This document shows, one piece after another, positions 22,343 to 33,995 of a stretch of DNA of 64,000 bases. The stretch covers positions 868,001 to 932,000 of the forward strand of contig NZ_JAJNCY010000001.1 of assembly GCF_021026335.1 (NCBI RefSeq). Reading direction: 5' to 3'. The notes below the pieces were generated by a model. It made no database searches and was not told where the DNA came from. It worked only from the letters and a program-made list of their open reading frames with translations. A program made the position numbers and the translations under genes. The stretch is from Rhizobium sp. C1 (GTDB lineage: Bacteria; Pseudomonadota; Alphaproteobacteria; Rhizobiales; Rhizobiaceae). The first letter of the stretch is position 1, and each line of letters starts with the position of its first letter.

Positions 22343-24831
22343 TCTGGCTGGAAGGGGGCGTGGTAGGAATTGCTTCTCCAGTCGTAATAGCGATGGTGAA
22401 GCCATGGCCTGTCCCGGCCCTCCAGGGCCCCGACGACGCGATAGGATGTGGCGATGTCGGCTCGGGACAGATCGGGTGACTTGCCGGGTGGCCTTTCCAG
22501 ATAAAATGCCAGCGCGCCACGTCGCCGCAGCGCGTTACGGTCAAACAGCTGAGCCTCGCCTTTCTCGCAGGTGGGTTGGCGCAAGAACGCGGCGGCAATG
22601 ACGATCTGGGCCTGGCGGCATGCCGGTCCCTGAAAGGCGAAATCGCTGAAGGTTGCGACCAGAAGCCCGTCGGCGAGTTTGCCGATGCACCAGTCTCGGC
22701 CCGAGCAGCGAAAATTTCCCGGTGCAACGGCCTTGCCTGCCGCCTCCATGGCGTCTTCCACCGTCCATTCGTCGGCCTCGGTCAGCGGTTTTCGTGGGCC
22801 TTCGCGCTCCAAAACAAGCTTGGCGGCCTGTTCCGGCTTCGCGACTTCCTGCGCCACCAGCGCCCGAACCCATTGATCCATGATGAATGTCGGAGGGCGG
22901 GTCGAATTTGGGGCCAGTCTATGCGCTGACCGGATACCAACCAGATCGGCGGTCTCTGCTACGACGAGGTCGGGCCGCCGTGCCGATCCGCAGGCGATGA
23001 TCAGAACCAGCACACTGACGAAAAGACCGGCGCCGATCAGCCTGAACAGCCTGCTATGCGGCAGGATTGCCAGAACGAAGGCTAGACTTGCCGCAGGCAG
23101 AACCCAGGACGCCATCTGCCCTGTTCCGATGTCGCCGCCGAGCGACGAGACCAGACGTGCAACGGCCATCGTTCCCTCAAGGCCCCATCCCATGACAATG
23201 AGAGGATAGTAATCCAGACCGAAGGGCATCAGGAGAACGGCCAGAAAGCCGGCAGGCATGACGATGAATGAGATGAAGGGCATGGCCGCGACATTACCGA
23301 GCGTACCCAGCAGTGTCAGACGCTGGAAATGCGTCACGGAAAAGATCGCGGTCGCGATGCCTGCGATTTCCGACGTGAGCATGACGCCGCCGACCGCGCG
23401 AATGGCGGGGAGCACGGTTGCGTAAAAAGGAATTCCGCTGAATCGGCGGAACTCTGCGGGCCGCAGCCGCCAGAGCGAATAGCCGGAGATGAGCGCGGCA
23501 GCAGCGGCAAACGACATCTGGAAACTCGGACCTAATGCACTGGAGGGCGACACGATCACGATGGCGAATGTGGCGAGCGCAACGCTTCGAAGCGTTAACA
23601 CGGTTCGTGCGGCGATCACCCCTCCCATGCCCACCGCCAGCATGATGAAGGACCGCACGGCGGGAACCGGCATTCCAGATATCAGCAGGTAAAGACCGCT
23701 TGCCGTAATCGCGCCCAGCGCAGCATAGACCTTGGCCGGGCGGGTCTGTATAAATCCGGGAAACAGGCTGAAGATCATGCGCAGGCCGACGAAGGAAATC
23801 CCCGCGGCGAGCACCATGTGCAGACCGGAAATGGAATAGACATGGGCGAGGCCCGAGATGCGCAGCGCTTCCAGGGCCTCCTTGGAAAAGGCGGCGGTGT
23901 CGTTGGTCACGAGTGCGCTGGCAAAGGCGCCGATGTCGCCGGGCAGGACGGACAATATTCTCTGGTTGATCGCGCTGCGCAGAGCCGAAAGCCAATCCTC
24001 GAACCGCGCGTCGAAGGTTCCACGCTCCGGTTGCTGAGCGTCGACCGCATGAGGAGCCCCCATGAAACCGCCAATAGCGCCGATGCCGTTGAAATAGCTG
24101 CTGAAGGCGAAGTCGTTCAATCCGGGCATCGCCGGCCCGGCGGGCGGTTGCAGGCGGACGAGCCCCTTGATCACCGTGCCGGGCGGGAAGGCTGCCCCCT
24201 GCCCGCGCACACCCAGAAGCGCCGCATTCGGCGGACGTTTGAGTCGGGGCTTCTCGGTTTGAAGTATCTCGACCGTATAGCGCCAACGGCCCGCCTCGCG
24301 CATTTCAACATCGATAACCCGCGCCGTAATCATCGTGGAGATCGGACTGTCTATCACAACCGTTTCAGACCGCGCCGTCTGGAACCAGGCTGCCATGGCA
24401 CCTGCCAGTGCAAAGATGGCAAACCGTATCGGAAGCTGAATATGAGGCGCGGCGTGGCGGGTGAGAAAGGCCATCGGCAACAGGACCGCCGCCCAGGCGC
24501 AAAGCCGGATCACGGGCGGTTCCAATGGCTGCGAAAACCACCACACCGCCCCCATTATCATGAAAACAGGATATAAAAGAAAGAGATGACCATAGGCCAC
24601 CTCCTCTTCGAAAGCAGTCATGAAGGCGCTGGTCAAGCGCGACCTGATGCGGCCCGGATGCCACCTTCGCCACTGGCTTTCCGGGCCCGAGGAGCGGTAC
24701 CAGACGGGGCTCAAAGCTTTCGGCGCAACCTGACCCGTGCGCCGTCGCTGCGGCGCATCATCCAGATCCAGAATGTCGTTATCCACCTCCACGCTGCCGC
24801 CCCAGACCCCCGTCACCGCAAGAGTTTGCAA
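22336..24831 (-). CDS. comEC: ComEC/Rec2 family competence-type membrane protein
   Basis: An integral membrane protein of up to 831 residues. It has an N-terminal DUF4131-like domain ending in the OB-like region, then the Competence domain ('[19 protein letters not shown]', 'AVRSFIML') with many helices from about residue 310 to 610. The C-terminal 200 residues contain 'CSGRDWC' but no HxHxDH metal site, so the nuclease domain of Bacillus ComEC is missing. In transformable bacteria ComEC forms the DNA channel. The start is uncertain: the frame opens with TTG at 24831, and GTGs follow within 20 codons. It converges with lexA. Confidence 0.88.
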   Translation of the reverse strand: MQTLAVTGVWGGSVEVDNDILDLDDAPQRRRTGQVAPKALSPVWYRSSGPESQWRRWHPGRIRSRLTSAFMTAFEEEVAYGHLFLLYPVFMIMGAVWWFSQPLEPPVIRLCAWAAVLLPMAFLTRHAAPHIQLPIRFAIFALAGAMAAWFQTARSETVVIDSPISTMITARVIDVEMREAGRWRYTVEILQTEKPRLKRPPNAALLGVRGQGAAFPPGTVIKGLVRLQPPAGPAMPGLNDFAFSSYFNGIGAIGGFMGAPHAVDAQQPERGTFDARFEDWLSALRSAINQRILSVLPGDIGAFASALVTNDTAAFSKEALEALRISGLAHVYSISGLHMVLAAGISFVGLRMIFSLFPGFIQTRPAKVYAALGAITASGLYLLISGMPVPAVRSFIMLAVGMGGVIAARTVLTLRSVALATFAIVIVSPSSALGPSFQMSFAAAAALISGYSLWRLRPAEFRRFSGIPFYATVLPAIRAVGGVMLTSEIAGIATAIFSVTHFQRLTLLGTLGNVAAMPFISFIVMPAGFLAVLLMPFGLDYYPLIVMGWGLEGTMAVARLVSSLGGDIGTGQMASWVLPAASLAFVLAILPHSRLFRLIGAGLFVSVLVLIIACGSARRPDLVVAETADLVGIRSAHRLAPNSTRPPTFIMDQWVRALVAQEVAKPEQAAKLVLEREGPRKPLTEADEWTVEDAMEAAGKAVAPGNFRCSGRDWCIGKLADGLLVATFSDFAFQGPACRQAQIVIAAAFLRQPTCEKGEAQLFDRNALRRRGALAFYLERPPGKSPDLSRADIATSYRVVGALEGRDRPWLHHRYYDWRSNSYHAPFQPDQ

Positions 24832-25099
24832 CCTGAACGAGCTGGACGCAAGTGCCGTTTCAGAAAGGAAAAAAAGCGCCGAATTTTCAGTGCCTTGTTT
24901 TTAATCGATTGAAAGGAAAACGCTTCTTTGAAAATGCGACAGGCCAACAAGAAAACTTCCGAAAGTTGATTTCGCGCGTGCACAATTCACCCCAAGGAGT
25001 GCTTGGCAGGGCTTCATAAATCGGATAGCAAATTCGCCATAGTCTCATTCAGTGCCCACGGCATTCGCCGTGGCTATCATCGAACTCCCGGAGGCAAAC
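24832..25099. other. 268-bp intergenic region between divergent comEC and gltA
   Basis: An A-rich stretch (24861-24960) is followed by the gltA leader. No coding frame is convincing. In several relatives, as I remember them, gltX lies in this position; no trace of it is visible here. Confidence 0.5.
25056..25073 (+). promoter_or_regulatory. hairpin in the gltA leader
   Basis: A perfect 7-bp stem CCACGGC / GCCGTGG with an ATTC loop lies 27 bases before the gltA ATG and 17 before its GGAGG site. It is close enough to influence translation. It is not followed by T's, so it is not a terminator. Confidence 0.5.
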
Positions 25100-26386
<1,287 letters not shown>

Positions 26387-26410
26387 GCGCCCTCGATCAA
26401 CAGCATCAGA

Positions 26411-26436
26411 AGCCGGCCATTGTGCCGGCTTTTTTT
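26411..26436 (+). terminator. rho-independent terminator of gltA
   Basis: AGCCGGC / GCCGGCT form a 7-bp stem with a 6-base loop, followed directly by seven T's. It lies 25 bases past the gltA stop. Confidence 0.9.
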
Positions 26437-26477
26437 GTGTTCAGCATTGGTCCGCCGAAGTCGACGGGAGCCTCGCG

Positions 26478-27019
26478 ATGAAAGTTCAGAAAGATACCTT
26501 GGACAAGGCGGATATATCCCTCTTGCCCGTCGATCCCGACACTCTGGATGATGTCGATGCTGTCTTTGAAGAACTGCGCCGATATTCGGCGGATACAGAC
26601 GGCGTCGCGAAAAGGCGAGATGCAGCATATGCCTTTTTCAACGCGATTCCGCCCGGCCATCCTCGCAACAAGAAACATGCCTTTCTTGCGAAAAACGACG
26701 AATGGATCGTTGGACTTGTCGACATGATTGCTGACTATCCTGCGCCCGGCACGGTGTTCGTCGGTCTTCTGGCGATTCGCGAACCCCTGCAGGGACGCGG
26801 TTTGGGCAAGGCCTTATGGCTCACGGCAGAATGTTTCGCTCGCGATGCGCTTAACGCACGAAGGGTCAGGCTAGCGGTGGTGGAGAGTAACCCCGTGATC
26901 GGCTTCTGGACAAAATGGGCTTTCAGCTGACCGGCGAAGAAAGCACGTATAACGGCGAGCGTCGGACATCGCGCGCCATCCTGATGGAAAAGATGATCGT
27001 GCAACGGGGCCAGGATTGA
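26478..27019 (+). pseudogene. GNAT family N-acetyltransferase gene broken by a frameshift
   Basis: The intact-looking frame runs 26478-26930 (150 residues) with the acetyl-CoA loop 'PLQGRGLGKALW' and ends abruptly at '...VIGFWTKWAFS'. One base earlier the expected ending continues: from ATG 26915 another frame reads 'MGFQLTGEESTYNGERRTS...' to a stop at 27019, restoring the usual 'FWTKMGF' motif of GNAT proteins. A single-base loss in the AAAA run at 26912-26915 explains both. Either it is a genuine frameshift giving a truncated protein, or a sequencing error. Substrate unknown. It converges with lpxB. Confidence 0.8.
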
Positions 27020-27053
27020 CGGCCTGATCCTGGAGCCGCCGTGCGGCACACAG

Positions 27054-28217
27054 TCAATGGGCGGACTGGCGGTCCAGAAGGTCCAGAACGGCGGCAGCCG
27101 CCAGCTCGCCGGACGGCTTCTCGACATTCATCCTGGACCAGACGTCCGCGTAGCCGGAAAGCATCGCAGCGCGTTGCGGCGTATCAGCCATCAGCCGCTC
27201 GACCCAGCGGACGAGTGAGCCCGGGCGCAGGAGTTCATTGACGTATTCCGGGACGACTGGATAATCGGCAATCAGATTGGGCAGCGCGGCGCTCCAGATG
27301 CGAATCCTGCTCATCAACAGCTTGATGATCGGATCAACCCGGTAGATCGAAACGGCCGGCACACCCGCCATGGCCAGTTCGAGAATCACCGTGCCCGACG
27401 CGGCAATGGCCGCATCTGCGCGCGAAAACGCGTGCCACTTGAACGACTCACCGACTTCGCATTCTGGCGTGACGCTCCAGCCGGCGATCTTTTGCCGGAT
27501 AAGGTTTTGCTGGCGCCCGACAGCCGGCAACAGAAATTTCGCGTCCGGATGACGAGCCACGATCTGTGCTGCGGCCTCGCCCATTACGTCGGCAAGTCGC
27601 TTGATTTCCGAGCTTCGCGAGCCCGGCAGGAGCAGAATGGTCGGCGGCGTTCCGGGGACACGCGCCTGCCGTGCAGCCCGAACCTTCAGAATATCTTCGT
27701 CGGCTGCAAGCCGGTGACCGACATAGACCGTTTTCGGTCCCCCAAGGCGCCGCATGACGGCAGGTTCGAAAGGCAGGACCGCCAGAACCAGATCGACATA
27801 AGCGAGCATAGCTTCGGCGCGATACTCTTTCCACGCCCAGACGCTGGGACAAACATACTGAACGATCGGCAGTGCGGGCAACGCCTTTCGGACGCGCCTG
27901 GCGACGCGGTGGGTAAAGTCGGGGCTGTCGATGATCAACAAGGCATCCGGACGCGCGGCGATGACTGCGGCGGCAGTCTGGCGAATCCGGCTCACAAGTG
28001 AGGGCAGCTTTGCAAGCACATCGGCAATGCCCATGACCGAGAGTTCGGAAAAGTCGAACAGCGACGAAAGCCCCTCACGCTGAAGCCGATCGCCGCCAAC
28101 GCCGACAAGTTCGACGGCACGACCGGAGCGACGAAGCGCCGCGACGAGATCCGCGCCCAGAATGTCACCTGAGACTTCACCGGCGATCACCGCCAGTTTA
28201 AGAGGTCTGCTCATCAC
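27054..28217 (-). CDS. lpxB: lipid-A-disaccharide synthase
   Basis: A 387-residue GT-B glycosyltransferase. 'AVIAGEVSGDILGADLV' is the family opening, with 'IDSPDF', 'YVCPSVWAWKEYR' and 'LLPGSRSSEIKRL' further on. It joins UDP-2,3-diacylglucosamine and lipid X to form the lipid A disaccharide, on the inner face of the inner membrane. Its start overlaps the lpxI stop by 4 bases, and it is the last gene of the leftward lpx cluster. Confidence 0.96.
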   Translation of the reverse strand: MMSRPLKLAVIAGEVSGDILGADLVAALRRSGRAVELVGVGGDRLQREGLSSLFDFSELSVMGIADVLAKLPSLVSRIRQTAAAVIAARPDALLIIDSPDFTHRVARRVRKALPALPIVQYVCPSVWAWKEYRAEAMLAYVDLVLAVLPFEPAVMRRLGGPKTVYVGHRLAADEDILKVRAARQARVPGTPPTILLLPGSRSSEIKRLADVMGEAAAQIVARHPDAKFLLPAVGRQQNLIRQKIAGWSVTPECEVGESFKWHAFSRADAAIAASGTVILELAMAGVPAVSIYRVDPIIKLLMSRIRIWSAALPNLIADYPVVPEYVNELLRPGSLVRWVERLMADTPQRAAMLSGYADVWSRMNVEKPSGELAAAAVLDLLDRQSAH

Positions 28218-29095
28218 GCCTCCACGGACGCCAGGCGGGGAATTTCCACGCCAAAGACAAACATGCCGGTCTCGTCGGCGATTCGCACAAGATCGGGGCG
28301 ATCCAGGATGAGCGACCGTCCAGCTTCGCCGACAACGCCGGAAAGGCCAGCCAGCGAGGCATTTCTCAAGGTTGCAAGACCAATCGCCGGCAAATCGGCG
28401 CGCTCATCCTGCTGCGGTTTGGCAAGCTTGACCAGCACGCCCTTACGTCTTTGTGAAATGCGGCCGCTGGCGCGCAATTCGGCGACGCGCCCCAGCATCG
28501 CGTCGGTCCCCTCCGGCCCCTCGAGCGCGACAACCCTGCCCCCGACGGCCACCGCCCCTTGGCCGATATCGAGTCGGCCCAGTTGCAGGGCGGCGTCGAT
28601 GGCGACGCGCATATCTTCCTTCGCTTCCGCATCCGGCAGCAGCGTACCGACAGGTCCGGGCGCAGCAAGGAGATCGGGCGCGATCTCATGCGCGCCGACC
28701 ACCTGGCAGCCGAGTGCCTCCAGAAGATCGATCACCATTTCCAGAACGGCGTTGTCGCCGCCCCGCCGCAGTGTCCTGAACACGAATGGCAGCCGGGAGA
28801 GAAAGCCGAGCGTGGGGCGAATCTGCCGCCAATCGGGCCGGCGGCTGACGGAGCCGGAGAGAACGACGCGCGAGATCGCATGACGCGCGAACAGCTGACG
28901 AAGGCCGGCGACGTTCCCGACGGACACGCGCTCGACCTGGAATCCGGACCATTCCGGAGCGGCTTCTTCCAGCAACTGAATAATCAACGGATTTTCGCCG
29001 TTCCGCCTGGCGGCCGCAGCCAGATAATGTGGAAGAAGGCCGCCGCCGGCGATGATCGCCAACCTGCCGGACGCATTTGTCTGGCCGGCGACCAT
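28214..29095 (-). CDS. lpxI: UDP-2,3-diacylglucosamine pyrophosphatase, LpxI type
   Basis: A 293-residue DUF1009 protein. 'LAIIAGGGLLPHYLA' at the start, 'VGAHEI' in the middle and 'GLATLRNASLAGLSGVVGEAG' near the end fit LpxI. LpxI replaces LpxH in most alphaproteobacteria, cleaving UDP-diacylglucosamine to lipid X. Its position between lpxA and lpxB is the expected one: it starts 6 bases after the lpxA stop and overlaps lpxB by 4. Confidence 0.93.
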   Translation of the reverse strand: MVAGQTNASGRLAIIAGGGLLPHYLAAAARRNGENPLIIQLLEEAAPEWSGFQVERVSVGNVAGLRQLFARHAISRVVLSGSVSRRPDWRQIRPTLGFLSRLPFVFRTLRRGGDNAVLEMVIDLLEALGCQVVGAHEIAPDLLAAPGPVGTLLPDAEAKEDMRVAIDAALQLGRLDIGQGAVAVGGRVVALEGPEGTDAMLGRVAELRASGRISQRRKGVLVKLAKPQQDERADLPAIGLATLRNASLAGLSGVVGEAGRSLILDRPDLVRIADETGMFVFGVEIPRLASVEA

Positions 29096-29101
29096 AGCGC
29101 C

Positions 29102-29920
29102 TCAGCCCTTGCGGCGGCGCGATGGAGTCGACAGCGCGCGGTCGGCCTCGGCAGCGATGAAATCCAGGATGTCGACCACCTGCGGGCAGTCTTCGTACTC
29201 GCTGCGGATCGCCGCGGCGTTGTCGCGCACCGAACCTTCCGCCTCGAAGATCGCCTTGTAAGCATGACGGACGCGATGGATGACGCTGCGGTCGATGCCG
29301 GCCCGGCTCATGCCGACAACGTTTAGCCCTTCGAGCAGACCCGGATTGCCATTCAGGATACCGTAGGGGATGACATCATAGGACACCGCCGACAGGCCGC
29401 CGATAAAGGCGTTGCGGCCGATCCGGGTGAACTGGTGCACGGCCGCACCGCCACCGATAATGGCATGGTCGCCGACAGTCACGTGACCGGCCAGCATGAC
29501 ATTATTGGACATGATGACATGATTGCCAACGCGGCAGTCATGTGCGACGTGGGAATAGGTCAGGAACAGACAGTTATCGCCGACCACCGTGCGGCCGCCA
29601 TGCTCAACCGTTCCGGTGTTCATGGTCACGCCTTCGCGGATGATGCAGTTGCGGCCGATTTCCAGCGTCGTATCGACAGCGCTATGCTTGGCACTCTGGG
29701 AATCGCCACCGATCACGGCAGACTGGAAGATCTTCGTGCCTTCGCCAACTGTGGTCCGTCCGGTGACGACGACGTGGCTCGCCAGTTCGACATTCGCGCC
29801 CAGTACGACCTTCGGTCCCACGCAGCAAAATGCCCCGATAACAACGCCTTCACCGATCTCGGCGCCATCCTCGACGACCGACATCGGATGAATTCTGGCG
29901 CTGCTTGCGATCTTGCTCAT
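29102..29920 (-). CDS. lpxA: UDP-N-acetylglucosamine O-acyltransferase
   Basis: A 272-residue left-handed beta-helix enzyme that starts lipid A synthesis. Hexapeptide repeats run from '[22 protein letters not shown]' to about residue 190. The catalytic His lies in the '[15 protein letters not shown]' segment, and the C-terminal helical domain is present. The gene is 2 bases after fabZ's stop. Confidence 0.97.
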   Translation of the reverse strand: MSKIASSARIHPMSVVEDGAEIGEGVVIGAFCCVGPKVVLGANVELASHVVVTGRTTVGEGTKIFQSAVIGGDSQSAKHSAVDTTLEIGRNCIIREGVTMNTGTVEHGGRTVVGDNCLFLTYSHVAHDCRVGNHVIMSNNVMLAGHVTVGDHAIIGGGAAVHQFTRIGRNAFIGGLSAVSYDVIPYGILNGNPGLLEGLNVVGMSRAGIDRSVIHRVRHAYKAIFEAEGSVRDNAAAIRSEYEDCPQVVDILDFIAAEADRALSTPSRRRKG

Positions 29921-29922
29921 TT

Positions 29923-30384
29923 TCAGTCCTTGTTATGCAGCATGGCGCCGATATCGGCTTCGGCCACCAGTTGCCCATCGACCTTCGCGTCACAATGGAA
30001 CTTCCAGATATTGCCGCGCTGCTTCTGCTTGGTCACGTGATATTCGACGCGGTCGCCTGGACGAACCGGCTTGCGGAAACGCGCGTTGTCGATGGTCATG
30101 AAATAGACCAGCTTTGCCCCGCCGCCCTGCTTGCGGGCGCAAATCGCACCAGCAGTCTGCGCCATGCCTTCAATCAGGAGAACGCCCGGCATGATCGGCT
30201 CGCCGGGAAAATGGCCCATGAACTGCGGTTCATTGGCCGTGACATTCTTGATACCGATGGCAGAATCGTCGCCATCGATCTCGATGATCTTGTCCACCAG
30301 AAGGAATGGATAGCGATGCGGCAGCAGCGCCATCAGTTCGAGAATTTCCGCTGTTGCCAGTTGAGACTTCACGTCTTCGCTCAT
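29923..30384 (-). CDS. fabZ: 3-hydroxyacyl-ACP dehydratase FabZ
   Basis: A 153-residue hot-dog-fold dehydratase. The active site has His58 in '[13 protein letters not shown]' and Glu72 in 'LIEGMAQ'; '[11 protein letters not shown]' is the family opening motif. It dehydrates 3-hydroxyacyl-ACP, competing with LpxA for the hydroxyacyl chain. It overlaps lpxD by 4 bases. Confidence 0.97.
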   Translation of the reverse strand: MSEDVKSQLATAEILELMALLPHRYPFLLVDKIIEIDGDDSAIGIKNVTANEPQFMGHFPGEPIMPGVLLIEGMAQTAGAICARKQGGGAKLVYFMTIDNARFRKPVRPGDRVEYHVTKQKQRGNIWKFHCDAKVDGQLVAEADIGAMLHNKD

Positions 30385-31439
30385 AGGCTCTCTCCGCCTT
30401 TTGTCTTTCGCCCGCCCGACCGCGCCGCGCGCTCCGCGATCTCGCGGAAAAATTCCTTGATGGGGCGCGCCGGCTGCCCGGCGACCTTTTCGCCCGGCGG
30501 CACATCGCCCATCACGCCGCTCATGGCGGCGATCTGCGCTCCGTCACCAATGGTAATGTGACCGTTGATGCCAGCCGCGCCGCCGATCTGCACACCATTG
30601 CCGATCTTCGCGCTGCCCGCGACGCCCACCTTGCTGACGAGCGCGCAATGACGACCGATGCGAACGTTGTGACCGATCTGCACCTGATTGTCGATCTTGG
30701 TACCCTCGCCGACGACCGTATCGTCCATGGTTCCGCGGTCGATCGTCGTCTCGGCACCGATTTCGACGTGATCCTGAATGATGACGCGGCCGATCTGCAC
30801 GATCTTGATCATGCCGGATGGGCCCGGTGCATAACCGAAACCGTCCTGGCCGATCCGAGCGCCATTGTGGATGATCACATGATTGCCGATCAACGCGCAC
30901 AATATGCTCGTTCCACCAGCAATCATGCATTCGCGCCCGATCTTGACGCCGTTACCAATCATCGCGCCCGGTCCAATGCGTGTTCCCGAACCGATTGCGA
31001 CATGCGCCCCGATCACTGCATAGGGCTCAACCGTAACGCCGGCCTCCAGAACAGCTGTCGGATGAACGGAAGCCAAAGGCGAAACGCCCTCACCTTCCGA
31101 TATGGTCTCCGGACGAACGGCTGACGGGTGGAGGATCTGCCCGGCAAGAGCAAACGCAGCATGGGGGTTCTTCGCGACCAATGCCGGAATATGCTCGGGG
31201 ATCAGGGAAAGAAGCGCCGCATCACAAATGATGGCGGAGGCCTTCGACGTCTCAAGTTCCGCCTTGTTCCTACGCGACAGCATATAGCACAGATCGCCCT
31301 CGACCGCGCGATAAACAGGCGCGACCGAGCGGATCAGTACATCAGAATATTCTGATTTAGTGAGCGAAGCGCCGATGCGCTCCGCAAGCTTTCCCAGCGT
31401 CACACCTTCATGACGCGGGAAAAACATGTCTCTTTCCAT
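30381..31439 (-). CDS. lpxD: UDP-3-O-acylglucosamine N-acyltransferase
   Basis: A 352-residue LpxD. The N-terminal domain opens '[18 protein letters not shown]', followed by a long run of hexapeptide repeats (residues about 110-310) and a C-terminal helical tail. It adds the N-linked hydroxyacyl chain in lipid A synthesis. ATG 31439 gives [11 protein letters not shown] 31427 (MFFP) has the better GGAAAGAG site, so the true start could be either. It lies 51 bases after bamA. Confidence 0.95.
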   Translation of the reverse strand: MERDMFFPRHEGVTLGKLAERIGASLTKSEYSDVLIRSVAPVYRAVEGDLCYMLSRRNKAELETSKASAIICDAALLSLIPEHIPALVAKNPHAAFALAGQILHPSAVRPETISEGEGVSPLASVHPTAVLEAGVTVEPYAVIGAHVAIGSGTRIGPGAMIGNGVKIGRECMIAGGTSILCALIGNHVIIHNGARIGQDGFGYAPGPSGMIKIVQIGRVIIQDHVEIGAETTIDRGTMDDTVVGEGTKIDNQVQIGHNVRIGRHCALVSKVGVAGSAKIGNGVQIGGAAGINGHITIGDGAQIAAMSGVMGDVPPGEKVAGQPARPIKEFFREIAERAARSGGRKTKGGESL

Positions 31440-31490
31440 AGGCCAAGCCCCAGAACGGATAACCGTATTTTTTGTTCCGGACAGGCTTTA

Positions 31491-33806
31491 TCAGAAATTC
31501 GTCTGGATGCCGAACTTGATTCTTTCGATCTGGTCGAAAGACTGCTTCTTGACCGGGATCGCGTAATCAACACGCAACGGACCGAACGGCGAAGCCCAGA
31601 TCAAGCTGGCGCCGACAGACGCACGCCAGGACTGATTGATGCCGTTAGCCGTCTGACCACCGAGGTCGACAGAGTTCCCGAACAGCGTCGCAGCATCGGC
31701 GAAGACTGCACCACGCAGACCGTAATCTTCCGGAATACCGGGCAACGGGAACGTGGCTTCAGCCGAAGCCGTCATGTAGTTCAGACCACCCAGAACGTCG
31801 CCATTGGACATGCGCGGACCGATACCGGTCGACGAGAAGCCACGAATTTCGTTCGAGCCAATCTTGAACTGGTCGAAGACATACGCGTTGCTCTTCAGAG
31901 AGCGCATCACGCCACCGCCCAGGCTCAACGAACCGATGATATCGGCTTCGTCGGACAGGGTGTGGTAATAGCGAACCTTACCGCTCAGCTTGTAGTAACG
32001 CGAGTTACCACCAAGACCTGCAATTTCCTGTGTGATATTTCCGATAAAGCCTTCATGCGGCTGCTTCTGATCGTCCAGAGAGTTGTAGGACAGCGCAGTG
32101 GAAATCGAGGAACGATACCACGGACCGTTGGCCACAACATTCTGATAGGGAGCAGACAGCGCTGCCGTATTGCTGCTCTTGTAGTTGATCTTCGCAAAAG
32201 CGTAGGTCGCGGAGGCAGTCAGCTCATCCGTGATCGGCGCCGACATGCGAAGGTTGAAGCCCTCGGTGTCGAACGTGTAGTTCGACTGGCTCGAGTCCGT
32301 TGTCTTGTAGACGTCGAAACCGGCAGCGAGGCGGTAGCCGAGGAAATAGGGCTCGGTGAAGGACAACGAATAGTTACGCGTTTTCAGACCACCGCTGGCA
32401 GCCACGCGGATGTATTGGCCACGGCCAAGGAAGTTCTTGTCTTCGATAGAGGCTTCGAGAACGAAGCCCTCGCCGCCGGTCACATAACCTGCACCGATAC
32501 CGAACGAGGCGGACGGCTGATCCTGAACGTCAACGATGATCACGACTCGGTCCGGCGAGCTGCCAGGAGCGGTCGAGATATTGACCGAAGAGAAGTAACC
32601 GAGCTTTTCGAGACGGCGCTTGGCCTCAAGAATGGCTTCCTGGTTGAAGGCGTCGCCTTCAGCCAGATCGAACTCGCGACGGATGACGTAATCGCGCGTG
32701 ATCGTGTTGCCGCGGATTTCGATGCGCTCGACATAGGCGCGCTCGCCCTGGTCAACGAGATAATCCACAGAGATCGTGTGGTTGGCCACATCACGGTTGC
32801 CGCGCGGAGTGACGCGCGCAAAGGGGTAACCGGCAGACGAAACGCGACGAGAAATCGCAGAGACCGACTTTTCGATATCGCGGGCCTTGTAGAGATCACC
32901 CGGACGGCTGACGACCAGCGACTTCAGGTCATCGCCATTGATGCCCGGAACCGTCGACTGGACGTTTACATTGCCGATCTTATACTGCTCACCCTCATCC
33001 AATGTCATGGTGATGGTGTATTCGTTCGTCTTCTCATTCAGCTGAACGTCGTCGGAAACGATTCGGAAGTCGGCGTAACCATGGTTGTAGTAGAACTGAC
33101 GCAGAGCATCTTCGTCAGCCTTCATCTTTGCCGGATCGTAAATATCCTGACGGGTGATGAAGGAAAGGATGCCAGATTCCTTGGTGGCGAGAACGCTGTG
33201 AAGGCGCTGATCACCAAAGGCGCGATTGCCAACGAAATTGATGTGGGCGATCTTCGTACGCTCGCCTTCATTGATATCGAAGGCCAGGTTCACGCGGCCA
33301 TTGCCAACGTTATAGGTCTGCGTCGTAACCGTCACATCAGAGCGGCCGATCGCAGCATAGGCCTTCTTGATCGCCTGAATGTCGGAGTCGATCATCGTCT
33401 GGCTGTACGGACCGAGCGGCCGAGATTGCACAGCAGCAGCCAGCTTCTCATCCTTGAGCTTCTTGTTGCCGTTGAACACCACGGCATTCAGCAGCTGGTT
33501 CTCGTTCACGTTCACAACAAGCGTCCCACCGGACACGTTGATGCGCACATCCGAGAAGAACCCCGTCGAATAAAGGCGCTTTACGGAAGCATCGATATCG
33601 GACGGACTGAAATCCTTGCCAGGCTGGATCGTCAAATTGTCTTTGACTGTCTGTGCACCGACGCGGTTTGCCCCACGAACCTCGACACGGCGAATGACCG
33701 CTGCTGCTGCATCATCGGGCAGCGACACGACAACGCCCGCACCTGCAACGCCGGCAGACAACGCAACTGCCGATACAGCGTTCAAAAATCTTGAACCAGC
33801 CTTCAT
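31491..33806 (-). CDS. bamA: outer membrane protein assembly factor BamA
   Basis: A 771-residue Omp85 protein. Signal peptide of about 36 residues ends in '...DDAAAA'; five POTRA domains fill up to roughly residue 430, starting 'IRRVEVRGANRVGAQTVKDNL'. The 16-strand barrel follows, with the loop 6 motif 'IRGFSSTGIGPR' and C-terminal '...KFGIQTNF' ending in Phe. It inserts beta-barrel proteins in the outer membrane. It lies between rseP and lpxD, the common proteobacterial order. Confidence 0.97.
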   Translation of the reverse strand: MKAGSRFLNAVSAVALSAGVAGAGVVVSLPDDAAAAVIRRVEVRGANRVGAQTVKDNLTIQPGKDFSPSDIDASVKRLYSTGFFSDVRINVSGGTLVVNVNENQLLNAVVFNGNKKLKDEKLAAAVQSRPLGPYSQTMIDSDIQAIKKAYAAIGRSDVTVTTQTYNVGNGRVNLAFDINEGERTKIAHINFVGNRAFGDQRLHSVLATKESGILSFITRQDIYDPAKMKADEDALRQFYYNHGYADFRIVSDDVQLNEKTNEYTITMTLDEGEQYKIGNVNVQSTVPGINGDDLKSLVVSRPGDLYKARDIEKSVSAISRRVSSAGYPFARVTPRGNRDVANHTISVDYLVDQGERAYVERIEIRGNTITRDYVIRREFDLAEGDAFNQEAILEAKRRLEKLGYFSSVNISTAPGSSPDRVVIIVDVQDQPSASFGIGAGYVTGGEGFVLEASIEDKNFLGRGQYIRVAASGGLKTRNYSLSFTEPYFLGYRLAAGFDVYKTTDSSQSNYTFDTEGFNLRMSAPITDELTASATYAFAKINYKSSNTAALSAPYQNVVANGPWYRSSISTALSYNSLDDQKQPHEGFIGNITQEIAGLGGNSRYYKLSGKVRYYHTLSDEADIIGSLSLGGGVMRSLKSNAYVFDQFKIGSNEIRGFSSTGIGPRMSNGDVLGGLNYMTASAEATFPLPGIPEDYGLRGAVFADAATLFGNSVDLGGQTANGINQSWRASVGASLIWASPFGPLRVDYAIPVKKQSFDQIERIKFGIQTNF

Positions 33807-33995
33807 TTCAAACTTTACCTTTTTTACCTTGGCCGTAGACAGCCCAAAGAACGACTCCGGTCATGCTTGCCGTTTTAACGGCTTTTCCCATACAAGCAAG
33901 GCCGGAGGTTAAATTCTGTTTACTTCAATTCAAACCGTGGCTCAATCGACACGCCTCGTTTCAAACAGGGTAAACAAAGGATTTCCAAAACAAAA

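Noticed and set aside
31410-33794. 794-residue open frame antisense to bamA
   Set aside because: Exactly mirrors bamA codons with no recognisable domain or ribosome site.
33869-33882. GCCGTTTTAACGGC palindrome between bamA and rseP
   Set aside because: The T-run follows on the plus strand, while both genes run leftward, so it does not fit as a terminator for them.
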